NCBI RefSeq assembly: GCF_001620365.2
Contig: NZ_LQMT02000010.1
Span: 514,555 to 578,554, forward strand
Direction of reading: 5' to 3'
DNA: 64,000 nucleotides
DNA from: Amycolatopsis keratiniphila subsp. keratiniphila
GTDB taxonomy: Bacteria > Actinomycetota > Actinomycetes > Mycobacteriales > Pseudonocardiaceae
Within the stretch, counting starts at the first letter, position 1; each line of letters begins with the position of its first letter. Below, in pieces: positions 1 to 8,936 of the stretch. The position numbers and the translations under genes were made by a program. Below the pieces are notes generated by a model that ran no database searches, had not been told where the DNA came from, and was given only the letters and a program-made list of their open reading frames with translations.

Positions 1-396
1 GCCGGGTTGCGGCTGGCCCGGAACCCGTTGCTGCGCCCGCTGCTGCGGCGCTGGCTCCCGCGGGGCGCGACCGAACGCGGGCTGCGGGAAGCCGTCGGCG
101 CGAACTCCGCGATCGTGGACGACTCCATGGTCGACCGGGTGCACGCGCTGACGAGCCGTCCGGGGAACCGGTCGGCGTTCGTCGACTTCGCCAACACCGA
201 CCAGCCCGATCGCAGTGCCGAGATCCCGAAGATCGCGGTCCCGACGCTGGTCCTGCGCAGCGCCGCCGTCGACGGGCAGCACTTCGCCCGCGACATCCCG
301 GGCGCCGCCGACGAGGTCCACGCCGACGGTGGCCATCTGCTGCCGGAAGAGGCCCCGGACTGGGTGGCCACGGCGATCAAGGATTTCCTGCGATGA
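1..396 (+). CDS. Alpha/beta hydrolase, C-terminal part (5' truncated by window edge)
   Basis: The open frame enters from the left edge and ends in TGA at 394-396, so the N-terminal half with the nucleophile elbow is outside the window. The visible 130 residues fit the cap and C-terminal part of an alpha/beta hydrolase: a strand 'VPTLVLRS' that normally precedes the acid residue, and 'GGHLLPEEAPDWV' carrying the expected catalytic His near the C-terminus. The stop overlaps the next start (ATGA at 393-396), so it is translationally coupled to a second hydrolase. It is the first visible gene of a five-gene catabolic operon. The substrate is unknown; ester or C-C bond hydrolysis in an aromatic or amide degradation route is an inference from neighbours. 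Confidence 0.8.
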   Translation, partial: AGLRLARNPLLRPLLRRWLPRGATERGLREAVGANSAIVDDSMVDRVHALTSRPGNRSAFVDFANTDQPDRSAEIPKIAVPTLVLRSAAVDGQHFARDIPGAADEVHADGGHLLPEEAPDWVATAIKDFLR

Positions 397-1289
397 GGTA
401 CTTCGCCGCCTCCGATGAGAACCGCCGGCTCGACGCGGCCACCCGCCCGACACTGCGCGGCAGCTTCGTCGCCCTGTCCGACGGGGTGACGCACTACGAG
501 CTGACCGGTCCTGACGGTGGGGAACTCGTCGTCCTCGTCGGCGGCCTCACGATTCCGCTGGCCTATTGGGACGGTCTCGCGGCCCGGTTGCACGCCCGCG
601 GCCTGCGCACGCTCGCCTACAGCGCCTACGGACGTGGTTACTCCGACCGCATCCGCGGCCTCTACGACGAAGCGTTGTTCGTCCGGCAGCTCACCGAGCT
701 GACCTCGACCCTGGCTCCCACTTCGCCGTGGCACGTCGTCGGCACCTCGATGGGCGCTCTGGTCGCGATGGCTTATACGAACCTGCACCCCGAATCGGTC
801 ACCACGCTCACCGTGGTCGGACCGGCCGGGCTGGGCGAACGTCCCCGCGCGCAACGGTTGCTGCGCAACGATCTTCTCGCCGGATTCGTCGCCCGGCGCT
901 TCGGCCGCAAGCTCCTGGAAGGGCACCTCGGGCACAACGTCCGCGACCCCGCCCTTTCCGCCAGGCTGGTCGCGATGGTGCGCGACGCCTACCGGTACGA
1001 AGGCTCACTCTACGCGTTCTTCCAGACCCTGCAACGCTTTCCGCTGTACGAACGGCAGGACCTGTTCCGCAGCACCGGCGAGCTGGGGCTCCCCGTCCTG
1101 CTGGTGTGGGGCGACGACGACCAGGTCACCCCGATCACCCACCTCGCCACCATCCGCGAGCTGCTGCACCCGCGGCAGACGCACGTCATCACCGAATGCG
1201 GCCACATGGCCCCCTACGAACGGCCGGACGACGTCGGCGACCTGCTCGCGTCGTTCACCGTTCCCCACCCGGATCGGCTCGAATCGTGA
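393..1289 (+). CDS. Alpha/beta hydrolase fold protein
   Basis: The 298-residue protein has a complete alpha/beta hydrolase catalytic set: nucleophile elbow GTSMG with Ser119, acid residue in 'WGDDDQVTP' near residue 241-243, and His271 in 'ECGHMAPYERP'. The oxyanion region 'VLVGGLTIPLAYW' lies near residue 48. The family includes meta-cleavage product hydrolases, lactonases and esterases. The ATG at 393 overlaps the previous stop and the TGA at 1287-1289 overlaps the GTG of the monooxygenase, so it is in the middle of a coupled operon. Two adjacent hydrolases of the same fold suggest either duplication or sequential hydrolytic steps. The substrate is not readable from the sequence. Confidence 0.88.
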   Translation: MRYFAASDENRRLDAATRPTLRGSFVALSDGVTHYELTGPDGGELVVLVGGLTIPLAYWDGLAARLHARGLRTLAYSAYGRGYSDRIRGLYDEALFVRQLTELTSTLAPTSPWHVVGTSMGALVAMAYTNLHPESVTTLTVVGPAGLGERPRAQRLLRNDLLAGFVARRFGRKLLEGHLGHNVRDPALSARLVAMVRDAYRYEGSLYAFFQTLQRFPLYERQDLFRSTGELGLPVLLVWGDDDQVTPITHLATIRELLHPRQTHVITECGHMAPYERPDDVGDLLASFTVPHPDRLES

Positions 1290-2773
1290 ACGAACCCCTC
1301 GACGTCCTGATCGCCGGCGCCGGTCCGACCGGCACCATCCTGGCCATCGACCTCCTCCGCCGCGGCCTGGCCGTCCGGATCGTCGACAAGGCCCCGCGCT
1401 CCTTCGAAGGCTCCCGCGCCAAAGGCCTCCAGCCGCGCACCCTTGAGGTCTTCGACGACGTCGGTGTGCTCGGCGACGTCCTCGACGGCAGCAGCGACTA
1501 CCCCCGCCTCGGCATCCACCTGGGACCGGTCACCGTCCCGTGGCGGATGTTCCGCAACCGCGAACGCAGCAGCGACGTCCCCTACCCCAACACCCGACTG
1601 ATGCCGCAGTACCGCACGGACAGCGTGCTGCACGACCGGCTCGAGCAACTCGGCGGCAAGGTCGAATACGGCCGCGAACTCGACGGGTTCACCCAGGACG
1701 CCAGCACGGTCACCGCGACCGTGCTCGGCGACAACGGCCCGGAACGGGTCACCGCGCGCTACCTCGTCGGTGCCGACGGCGGGGCCAGCGTCGTCCGCAA
1801 GCACCTCGGCCTCGGCTTCCTCGGCGAGACCCGCGACGGAGACCGGATGCTCATCGTCGACGCCGTCACCACCGGCCTGTCCGGCAACCGGTGGCACGTC
1901 TGGCCAGGAGCGAAAGGCCGGTTCGCGGGAGCTTGCCCGCTGCCGCACACGGACCTGTTTCAGTGGATGATCCGCCTGTCCCCGGACGAAGAACCACCCG
2001 ACGGCGAGGAAGCGATCACCCGGCGGATCCAGGCCCACACCCGCAACCGGTCCATCGCCGTGCGCGACATCCGGTGGCGGTCGGTGTTCCGGCCCAACAT
2101 CCGCCTGGCCGAGGCCTACCGCCGCGGCCGGGTCTTCCTCGCCGGCGACGCCGCCCACGTGCACACCCCGGCCGGCGCGCAAGGCCTCAACACCGGCATC
2201 CAGGACGCCTACAACCTCGGCTGGAAACTCGCCCAAGTCCTCGCCGGAGCCGACCCACATCTGCTCGACAGCTACGAAGCCGAACGCCTCCCCATCGCCG
2301 CCGGCGTCCTCGGGCTGTCCACGAAGAAGTACGAAGGCCTCGCCAAGCTCGACCCGTCGAGCCTGCGCCGCGGCAAGGACGAACAGCAGCTCTCGCTGAC
2401 CTACCACGGCGGCCCTCTCGCCCCCAGCGGAACCGACCGCACGAAGACGCTGCAGGTCGGCGACCGGGCACCGGACGCCGACCTGCCCGGCTCGCGCCTG
2501 TTCGACACCTACCGGGGACCGCACTTCACACTGGTCGCGTATGGCAAGGAGGCTGCGGCGGCGAGCGACGAGCTCGACTGGCCTGCCACGGGAGCGCCGC
2601 TCCGCCGAATCACGGTCGACGACCGGCACGGCTTCCGCGGCAGCTACGGAGTCGAAGGTGACACGCTGCTGCTCGTCCGGCCCGACGGCTACCTCGGCCA
2701 CATCGCCACCCGGGACTTCCTCGCCTCGACCCGCGCCACCACCCGGGCCCTGACCCCGGAGGTGACCCGATGA
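1286..2773 (+). CDS. FAD-dependent aromatic hydroxylase (PheA/TfdB-type monooxygenase)
   Basis: The 495-residue flavoprotein monooxygenase has the N-terminal FAD-binding GxGxxG at residues 11-16 (AGAGPTG), the 'VGADGGASVVR' DG motif near residue 170, and the second FAD motif 'FLAGDAAHVHTPAGAQG' near residue 285. It has a C-terminal thioredoxin-like domain of about 140 residues ending in 'LLVRPDGYLGHIA', typical of phenol or pentachlorophenol hydroxylase relatives. The expected reaction is NAD(P)H- and O2-dependent ring hydroxylation in the cytoplasm. I chose the GTG at 1286 because it overlaps the upstream stop (GTGA) and places the FAD motif at residue 11; longer in-frame extensions lie inside the hydrolase gene. 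The stop overlaps the amidohydrolase ATG. Confidence 0.92.
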   Translation: MNEPLDVLIAGAGPTGTILAIDLLRRGLAVRIVDKAPRSFEGSRAKGLQPRTLEVFDDVGVLGDVLDGSSDYPRLGIHLGPVTVPWRMFRNRERSSDVPYPNTRLMPQYRTDSVLHDRLEQLGGKVEYGRELDGFTQDASTVTATVLGDNGPERVTARYLVGADGGASVVRKHLGLGFLGETRDGDRMLIVDAVTTGLSGNRWHVWPGAKGRFAGACPLPHTDLFQWMIRLSPDEEPPDGEEAITRRIQAHTRNRSIAVRDIRWRSVFRPNIRLAEAYRRGRVFLAGDAAHVHTPAGAQGLNTGIQDAYNLGWKLAQVLAGADPHLLDSYEAERLPIAAGVLGLSTKKYEGLAKLDPSSLRRGKDEQQLSLTYHGGPLAPSGTDRTKTLQVGDRAPDADLPGSRLFDTYRGPHFTLVAYGKEAAAASDELDWPATGAPLRRITVDDRHGFRGSYGVEGDTLLLVRPDGYLGHIATRDFLASTRATTRALTPEVTR

Positions 2774-4047
2774 GCCGCACCCTGCTGCGCGGCGCGAAGG
2801 TCATCACCATGGCCCCGAACCGGCCCGACGCCGAACGCGCCGACATCCTGATCGACGGCGACACCATCGCCGCCGTAAGCGAAGGACTCGACGAATCCGG
2901 CGCGGAGATCGTCGACGTCACCGGCCGGATCATCATGCCCGGCCTGGTCAACGCCCACCTGCACACCTGGCAGACCGCCCTGCGGGGCGTCGGCACCGAC
3001 TGGACGCTCGCGGACTACCTCGGCCGCATGCACGGCGCCGTGGCCCGGCACTACCGCCCCGAGGACATGCGGATCGGCACCCTCGCCGGCGCACTGGACC
3101 AGCTCAGCCGCGGCACCACCACCCTCGGCGACTGGTGCCACAACACCCCCACCCCGGACCACACCGACGCCGCACTCGACGGGCTCGTGGCGTCCGGCAT
3201 CCGCGGGGTGTTCCTGCACGGCACCCCCTACTCCGCACCCGATGCGACCCACCCCGTCAGCGAGGTGGACCGGCTGGCCGCCGGCCCGCTGCTCACCCTC
3301 GGCATGGCCGTCCGCGGACCCCAGCTGTCCACTCCGGACACCGCGGTCGCCGATTTCCGCGCTGCCGCCGAACGCGGCCTCGTGGTGTCGATGCACCAGA
3401 GCGGCGGCGAACCCGGGCCCGGGTGGACCGCGGTGCGGGACGCCGGGCTGCTGAGCCCCCGCACGAACGTCGTGCACGGCGCCGGGCTCACCGACGACTG
3501 GCTCAAGACCCTGGTCGACGCGGGCGCAAGCCTCACCAGCACACCCGAGAACGAACTCGGCCAAGGCCACGGCTTCCCCGTCACCGGGCACCTGCTCCAG
3601 CTGGGCGCCGCACCGTCACTGGGTACAGACACCGACGCCGTCACGCCCGCCGACGTGCTCTCCGCCGCCCGTATCGCCCTGGCACACCAGCGCGGCCACG
3701 ACCACGAGCACCACCAGCGGGCCACCGGCTCCTTCTCCCTCACCGCGACGATCACCGCCAAGCAAGCACTCGCCTGGGCTACCGTCGAAGGCGCCCGGGC
3801 ACTCGGCCTCGCCGACCGCATCGGCCGGCTCGACACCGGCTTGCAGGCCGACCTCGTCGTCATCGACGCCCCGGCGCCGAACCCGATCGCCGCCGCACTG
3901 CACGCCACCGCCGGCGACATCGAAGCGGTCATGATCGCCGGGCGCTGGCGCAAACGCGACCACACCCTCCTCGACGTCGACCTCGGCACCGTGCGAGCCC
4001 AGCTCTACGAATCCGCCGACCGCCTCATCCCGCACCTCACGGGCTGA
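2770..4047 (+). CDS. Amidohydrolase family protein (TrzN/AtzA/cytosine deaminase-like)
   Basis: The 425-residue protein has the amidohydrolase beta-sandwich at both ends and the metal ligands of this superfamily: His63-x-His65 in 'VNAHLHTWQ', later His in 'SMHQSGG' and 'VVHGAGL', and Asp in 'LGTDTDAV'. The C-terminal 'LQADLVVIDAP' is typical of deaminase and chlorohydrolase relatives. It should hydrolyse a C-N bond (deaminase or amidase) of a small molecule. It overlaps the monooxygenase by ATGA (2770-2773) and the TetR gene by TGATG (4045-4049), so all are probably co-translated. With the monooxygenase and hydrolases it suggests catabolism of a nitrogen-containing aromatic, which is inference. 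Confidence 0.9.
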   Translation: MSRTLLRGAKVITMAPNRPDAERADILIDGDTIAAVSEGLDESGAEIVDVTGRIIMPGLVNAHLHTWQTALRGVGTDWTLADYLGRMHGAVARHYRPEDMRIGTLAGALDQLSRGTTTLGDWCHNTPTPDHTDAALDGLVASGIRGVFLHGTPYSAPDATHPVSEVDRLAAGPLLTLGMAVRGPQLSTPDTAVADFRAAAERGLVVSMHQSGGEPGPGWTAVRDAGLLSPRTNVVHGAGLTDDWLKTLVDAGASLTSTPENELGQGHGFPVTGHLLQLGAAPSLGTDTDAVTPADVLSAARIALAHQRGHDHEHHQRATGSFSLTATITAKQALAWATVEGARALGLADRIGRLDTGLQADLVVIDAPAPNPIAAALHATAGDIEAVMIAGRWRKRDHTLLDVDLGTVRAQLYESADRLIPHLTG

Positions 4048-4613
4048 TGGGCACGCGGGACGAACGCGCGAGCCGCACCCGGGCCGACCTGATGGCCGCG
4101 GCGAAACGGTTGTTCGGCGAACACGGTTACCTCGATACCAAGATCGCCGACATCGCCGCCGGGGCCGGCCGCGCCGTGGGCTCCTTCTACACCCACTTCG
4201 ACGACAAGAAACAGCTTCTGACCGCGCTGCGCAACGAACTCACCGAGACAGCAGCACCCGGCCCGGCGAGCGAGGACCCGATCCGCGAGCACGTCACGGC
4301 CTGCTGGACGGCACTGCGCACCCACCGCCCCACCGCCATCGCCCTGCTGCAATCGGCGACCGCCTCCGCCCCGACCTCCGGACAATTGTGGGACGAGCTG
4401 ACCACCTGGACGGTCCCACTGCGCAAGCACCTGGAAAACCGACGCGACCGCGGTGAGCCGCTGACCGGCGACCCCGAACTGCTGGCGACCGCCGTAGGCG
4501 TCATGCTCGCCGGCCTCAACCACGCCCTGCCCGCCGACGACCCACGCGACGGCCGCGTCGCCGACACCGTCACGAACCTCGTCCTCCACGGCCTGACCGG
4601 CCCTGAACAGTGA
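4047..4613 (+). CDS. TetR/AcrR family transcriptional regulator
   Basis: The 188-residue protein has an N-terminal TetR helix-turn-helix at about residues 10-55: 'RTRADLMAAAKRLFGEHGY' followed by the recognition region 'GRAVGSFYTHFDDKKQLL'. The remaining helices form the ligand-binding domain. The ATG at 4047 overlaps the amidohydrolase stop and matches the family's usual length. It is the last gene of the coupled operon, so it probably controls that operon and its own expression. The promoter of the operon lies left of the window, so no operator can be identified here. Confidence 0.88.
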   Translation: MGTRDERASRTRADLMAAAKRLFGEHGYLDTKIADIAAGAGRAVGSFYTHFDDKKQLLTALRNELTETAAPGPASEDPIREHVTACWTALRTHRPTAIALLQSATASAPTSGQLWDELTTWTVPLRKHLENRRDRGEPLTGDPELLATAVGVMLAGLNHALPADDPRDGRVADTVTNLVLHGLTGPEQ

Positions 4614-5148
4614 GATGCTGCCGTGCGTCCGCCTCGAGTCGACGGTAACTTCGCGCAGGGTGAGCGCGGACAGGTCCACTGCGGGCTTTTCCTTGAGCAG
4701 TCCGACGTTCCCGCTCGAAGCGTCGGGCGTCGCCAGGTCCGGGGCGGGGCTGGTCACCGGCGGGTCCCGGCACGAATTCCCCGACCACGGCGTCTGCGTC
4801 AAGTTTCCGCGGCTCACGCCGCCCACCCAGCACCGGATGCACCTCGCCCGCAAGTTCTCGAACCGGATCACCTGGCCTTCGCCCCGTGAACAGAACCGCA
4901 CTCGCGGTTCCGCCTACAGAAGGCGGGCCGGATATTCGAGGAGTTCGCCAACCCGCGCGCGGCGAACGGGCGAGGCCCTCCGCATTCGATCCGTCGGTCG
5001 GCGCGGCTGCGGCGAGCCCGCCCGATAGGGGCATTCTCGCTGGCAGCAGGGTGTCAGGCCGTCCGGCCGTGATCGGCGCCGGATAGCATTTCTTCGGGAG
5101 ATCAGCGGGTCTGCCACCACCGAGGTTCCGACGACCAGCGAGGGCGAT
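4614..5148. other. Gene-free stretch between catabolic operon and LuxR-type regulator
   Basis: About 535 bp contain no reading frame that I can support. The possible frames on both strands are short, have no recognisable domain, and the minus-strand ones simply continue antisense through the TetR gene. The right end should hold the promoter of the LuxR-type regulator, with a plausible ribosome binding site GAGGG at 5140-5144. I see no strong hairpin terminator after the TetR gene. Confidence 0.5.
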
Positions 5149-7437
5149 GTGGTGACGGCGAGTTCACTGCCCGTCGAGCAGACCAGTTACGTCGGGCGCG
5201 GTGGTGAGATCCGCGAGATCATCGAGCTGATCGAGACCGGCCGCCGCCTGGTGACGCTGACGGGACCGGGTGGGGTCGGCAAGACTCGCTTGGCTCAGCG
5301 GGTGGCTGCCGGAGCCGCGAGCGCCTTCGACGGTGATGTGGCCTTCATCGAACTCGCCGAGTTGCGCGAGCCGGACCTGCTGATCAGCACCGTCGCGCAC
5401 CGGCTGGAGCTGGGTGACAACACCACCGCACCGGCGCTAGACGTGCTGACCCGCCAGCTCCGAGACCGCCGGATGTTGCTGGTACTGGACAACTGTGAGC
5501 ACCTGTTGTCGGCCTGTGCCCGGCTGGCGGAGGCGCTGCTGCGTTCGTGCCCCGGCATGGCCATGCTGGCGACCAGCAGACAGTCCCTCGACGTGCCGGG
5601 CGAGCACCTGGTGCCCGTGCGGCCGTTCGCCGTCCCCAGGCCCGGCTTGTCTCCCGACCAGGTGAGCGGCTACGACGCAGTGCGGCTGTTGATCGACCGA
5701 GCCACTGCGGCGGCGGCGCCGCTCTCAGTCACCGAAGCCAACGCCGCTGACGTCGTCAGGCTGTGCCGCGCGCTGGACGGACTGCCGTTGGCGATCGAAC
5801 TCGCCGCGGTGCGGCTAAGGGCGCTGTCGGCCGGTCAGCTCGCCGACCGGCTCGACACGCGGCTGGCCATGTTGCGCGGCGGCAGGCGTGTGTCCGCGCG
5901 CCAGCAGACCTTCCAGGCGCTGCTGGACTGGAGTTACGACCTGTGCACCGGACAGGAAAAACTGTTGTGGGCCCGCACATCGGTGTTCGCGGGCAGCTTC
6001 GACCTCGACGCCGCCGAGGATGTCTGCTCGGGCGACGGCATCGAGCGCGAAGCGGTTCTGGACGGACTCGACGGGCTGATCGACAAGTCCATCCTGTTGC
6101 GCGAGGGCGCCGACACCGCCCGGTACCGGCTGCTGGAGACTGTGCGGCACTACGGCGAGGACCGCTTGGTCGAGCAGGACGGGCAGCACCTGCGCCGACG
6201 GCTGCACCGCGACCACTACCGGCGGCTGACCGACCGGTTCGCCGCCGAGTGGTTCGGGCCGGAGCAGATCGCCTGGGCCGCGTGGATCGACCGTGAGAAC
6301 GCGAACTTGCGGCTGGCACTGGACTTCTGCACCGCGGACCCGGCGGAGGCAGGCACCGGCCTGCGGATGGCCGCCGACGTGTGGAACTTCTGGGTGCGGG
6401 TGAGCACCAAGGAGGGACGGATGTGGTTCGGCAGGCTGCTCGACGCCGCACCTGCCGATGCCCCCGGCAAGGCCACCGGCTTGTTGCTGCACAGCTTCTT
6501 CGCCAACCTGCAAGGCGACACCGACACCCGTGCGGAACTCGACGCGGCGACCCGGATCGCCGAACGCACCGGCGATCGGCACGCCGCGAGCTGCGTGCTG
6601 ATCGTGGCCGGGCACGGCGCGATGATGCGCGACCGAGCCAGTGAAGTCACCACATCGCTGGAGGACGCCGTAGCGACCCTGCGGGAGCTCGGGCGGCCGT
6701 ACTCCATCGCTTGGGGCATGTTCACGCTGGGGCTGTGCACCGGACTGGCCGGCAACGTCTCACGCAGCCGGGAAGTTCTCGACGCGGCCATCGAGATGTG
6801 CGTCGAACACGGCGACCTGTTCCTGCGGTCGTGGACCCTGTGGTCGCGTAGCGCCATTGAATACGCCCACGGCGACGTACAGGTAGCCAAGAAGGCGGCG
6901 ACAGAGGTGCTGCGGCTGCAGCGGTCTCTCCACGACCGGTCGGTCATCGGCTACACCCTGACAGTCCTGGCGGGCTGCGCCGCGAGAACCGGAGACGCCC
7001 GCCGGGCGGCCCGCCTCAGCGGCGCGGCCAGCGTCATGTGGCGCTCCGTCGGCGCCACCATCACCAACCTGACCTCGTTCTCCAGCCATATGCACACCGC
7101 CACGGCCGCGGTCGTCAAGGCGCTCGGGCAGGACAAAGCGGCCGCGGAGTTCACGGCGGGCACGGCCATGTCCACTGCCCAAGCCATCTCCTATGCCCTC
7201 GACGACGCCCCGGACCAGGAACGAGCCCCCGCTCCGAACCTGAGCGGTCTGACCAAACGGGAGTCGGACATCGCCCGTCAGGTCGCCGAGGGAATGACCA
7301 ACCGGGAGATCGCCGCTCACTTCGTCATCGCGCCACGCACCGTCGATACCCACATCACCAACATCATGAACAAACTCGGCGTCCATACCCGCACCAAGAT
7401 CGCGACGTGGGTCCTTGACTCCACGCCCGGCAGCTGA
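5149..7437 (+). CDS. LuxR family regulator with NB-ARC-like ATPase domain
   Basis: The protein has about 762 residues. A P-loop GPGGVGKT at residues 39-46, a Walker B-like 'LLVLDNCEHLL' near residue 110 and the 'LCRALDGLPLAIELAA' region show an NB-ARC/STAND-type ATPase. A helical, TPR-like middle runs to about residue 650. The C-terminal LuxR helix-turn-helix covers about residues 695-757 ('LTKRESDIARQVAEGMTNRE', 'RTVDTHITNIMNKLG'). Such proteins are ATP-dependent transcriptional activators. GTG codons occur at 5149 and 5152; the GAGGG at 5140-5144 fits 5152 slightly better. The next gene is a two-component kinase, but the 190-bp gap argues for separate transcription. Confidence 0.9.
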   Translation: MVTASSLPVEQTSYVGRGGEIREIIELIETGRRLVTLTGPGGVGKTRLAQRVAAGAASAFDGDVAFIELAELREPDLLISTVAHRLELGDNTTAPALDVLTRQLRDRRMLLVLDNCEHLLSACARLAEALLRSCPGMAMLATSRQSLDVPGEHLVPVRPFAVPRPGLSPDQVSGYDAVRLLIDRATAAAAPLSVTEANAADVVRLCRALDGLPLAIELAAVRLRALSAGQLADRLDTRLAMLRGGRRVSARQQTFQALLDWSYDLCTGQEKLLWARTSVFAGSFDLDAAEDVCSGDGIEREAVLDGLDGLIDKSILLREGADTARYRLLETVRHYGEDRLVEQDGQHLRRRLHRDHYRRLTDRFAAEWFGPEQIAWAAWIDRENANLRLALDFCTADPAEAGTGLRMAADVWNFWVRVSTKEGRMWFGRLLDAAPADAPGKATGLLLHSFFANLQGDTDTRAELDAATRIAERTGDRHAASCVLIVAGHGAMMRDRASEVTTSLEDAVATLRELGRPYSIAWGMFTLGLCTGLAGNVSRSREVLDAAIEMCVEHGDLFLRSWTLWSRSAIEYAHGDVQVAKKAATEVLRLQRSLHDRSVIGYTLTVLAGCAARTGDARRAARLSGAASVMWRSVGATITNLTSFSSHMHTATAAVVKALGQDKAAAEFTAGTAMSTAQAISYALDDAPDQERAPAPNLSGLTKRESDIARQVAEGMTNREIAAHFVIAPRTVDTHITNIMNKLGVHTRTKIATWVLDSTPGS

Positions 7438-7629
7438 ACTCGATCCGAGCATTCTTCGGTCCCAGGCAAGACGAACAGTACCTGTCCTGCCGTCACCACA
7501 GTCTTCCGGCGAGGCGGCATAGCGCCCCTTGTCCGCGCGTATAGATGACGGCGAGTGTCATCCTCAGTGGACAATAGGCGGTCACTTTCGGGGAACGACG
7601 TAGCTCGGATCGGCTCCTAACGTCATTTC

Positions 7630-8874
7630 GTGCGCAGGGTGCCGCGGTTCGTCCATAGCCTGCCAAGGCACGCGCAACGCGGGACTGTGGAGTTCCTTCG
7701 TTCGGCAGCGGATGAGTTGCGAGCGCTCGCTCCACGCGAGGTGGTGCGCCGCGCGATCACGGTCGTCGTGGTGGTCGCGGGAGACGCCACTTTCGGTCTC
7801 GTGCGGACCGGTGGTCAGTTGCCTTCGTCCGGGTTCGTCTCGGTCTCTGTGGTCGCGCTCGTGCTCCTGGTCAGGTCGTGTGTGCCGCGAGCCGCGATGT
7901 GTGCTGCCGTGTTCGTCGCGCTGCAGCCGCCACATCTGGGAGTACTGGCCGTTGTGGTGTGCGCGTGGTCGGCGGGGCGCCGTCCACGCGGCCGCTGGAG
8001 CATTGTCGCGGCGGTAGTCGCCTGCGCGTTGCTGTGGGTGGTGTTCCTGATGCCCGCGTTGTGGCCGGCCGCTCCGGAACGGGCTGCCTTGGCGTTGGCC
8101 GGTTTCGCCGTGGTGGTGATCCTGCCGCTGCTGGCAGGCCGTTACATCGCGCAACGGCGGCAGCTGGCGACGGCCTCGGCGCAGGTGGAGGAGCAACTGC
8201 GCAGGGAACGTTCGCTGATGGTGCGGCAGGCACGGTTGCGCGAACGCAGCCGGATCGCCCGCGACATGCACGACGGGCTCGGGCACCGGCTGAGCCTGAT
8301 CTCGGTACTCACCGGAGCGTTGCAGGTGGAAGTCGGGCTGACCGCTCGCGCCAAGGCGACAGTGCAGAGCTTGCACAAGACGTCACTTGCCGCGGTGGTC
8401 GACCTCGCGGCGATGATCGGTGCCCTCACTCCCGAGGCCGCCGCGCACGAAGAACAGGGCACTCATGCGGTCGAGGCGTTGCCACAGCTGGTCGAAGGAT
8501 CGCGGGTGACCGGGTCACAGGTGGACTTCCGCCGGACAGGCCCGCCGCGGGAACTTCCCGCCGCGGTAAGCCGAGCGGCCTACCGGGTCGTCCAAGAAGG
8601 ACTGACCAACGCGCACAAGCACGCCACGGGCGCGGCGATCACGGTCGTGGTCAGCTACGAACCCGACGCGCTGCTGGTGGAAGTGCGCAACGCCGTTCCG
8701 GGCTGCGAAGTACGTGCGCCGTCTCCGGGCACGAGGCTTGGCCTGATCGGGCTGAACGAACGGGTCCGGCTGGCCGGTGGAATCCTGCGGGCGGAGCCCA
8801 CCAGCGAGGGCGGGTTCCGCGTCGCGGCCATCCTGCCGTACGACCCCGAGGACACACATGACCACGAGTACTGA
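7630..8874 (+). CDS. Sensor histidine kinase, HisKA_3 type
   Basis: The protein has about 414 residues. The N-terminal 170 residues form several membrane segments ('ITVVVVVAGDATFGLV', 'SVVALVLLV', 'IVAAVVACALLWVVF', 'GFAVVVILPLL'). The dimerisation/phosphoacceptor motif 'RIARDMHDGLGHRLSLIS' follows with His214. The ATPase domain shows 'VVQEGLTNAHKHA' (N box) and 'RLGLIGLNERVRLAGG' (G box). This is the NarL-type kinase family, which phosphorylates a LuxR-type response regulator. The partner follows 62 bp downstream. There is no recognisable extracellular sensor domain, so the signal may be sensed in the membrane. A close paralogue lies at 13851-15464. Confidence 0.92.
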   Translation: MRRVPRFVHSLPRHAQRGTVEFLRSAADELRALAPREVVRRAITVVVVVAGDATFGLVRTGGQLPSSGFVSVSVVALVLLVRSCVPRAAMCAAVFVALQPPHLGVLAVVVCAWSAGRRPRGRWSIVAAVVACALLWVVFLMPALWPAAPERAALALAGFAVVVILPLLAGRYIAQRRQLATASAQVEEQLRRERSLMVRQARLRERSRIARDMHDGLGHRLSLISVLTGALQVEVGLTARAKATVQSLHKTSLAAVVDLAAMIGALTPEAAAHEEQGTHAVEALPQLVEGSRVTGSQVDFRRTGPPRELPAAVSRAAYRVVQEGLTNAHKHATGAAITVVVSYEPDALLVEVRNAVPGCEVRAPSPGTRLGLIGLNERVRLAGGILRAEPTSEGGFRVAAILPYDPEDTHDHEY

Positions 8875-8936
8875 CGGCATCCCGCTACACTTGCCCTCCT
8901 GACCAGCGCGAACACCGATAACCACACCGAGGGACC

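Noticed and set aside
566-1285. Upstream extension of the FAD monooxygenase frame inside the second hydrolase gene
   Set aside because: The extension is Arg/Pro-rich shadow sequence; the FAD motif sits at the expected position only if translation starts at GTG 1286.
3135-4046. Upstream extension of the TetR frame inside the amidohydrolase gene
   Set aside because: The sequence is Arg/His/Pro-rich antisense-like noise; TetR homology begins at ATG 4047.
4615-5034. Possible small gene or peptide precursor in the gap before the LuxR-type regulator
   Set aside because: No ribosome site, no modification-enzyme neighbours and no recognisable motif on either strand.
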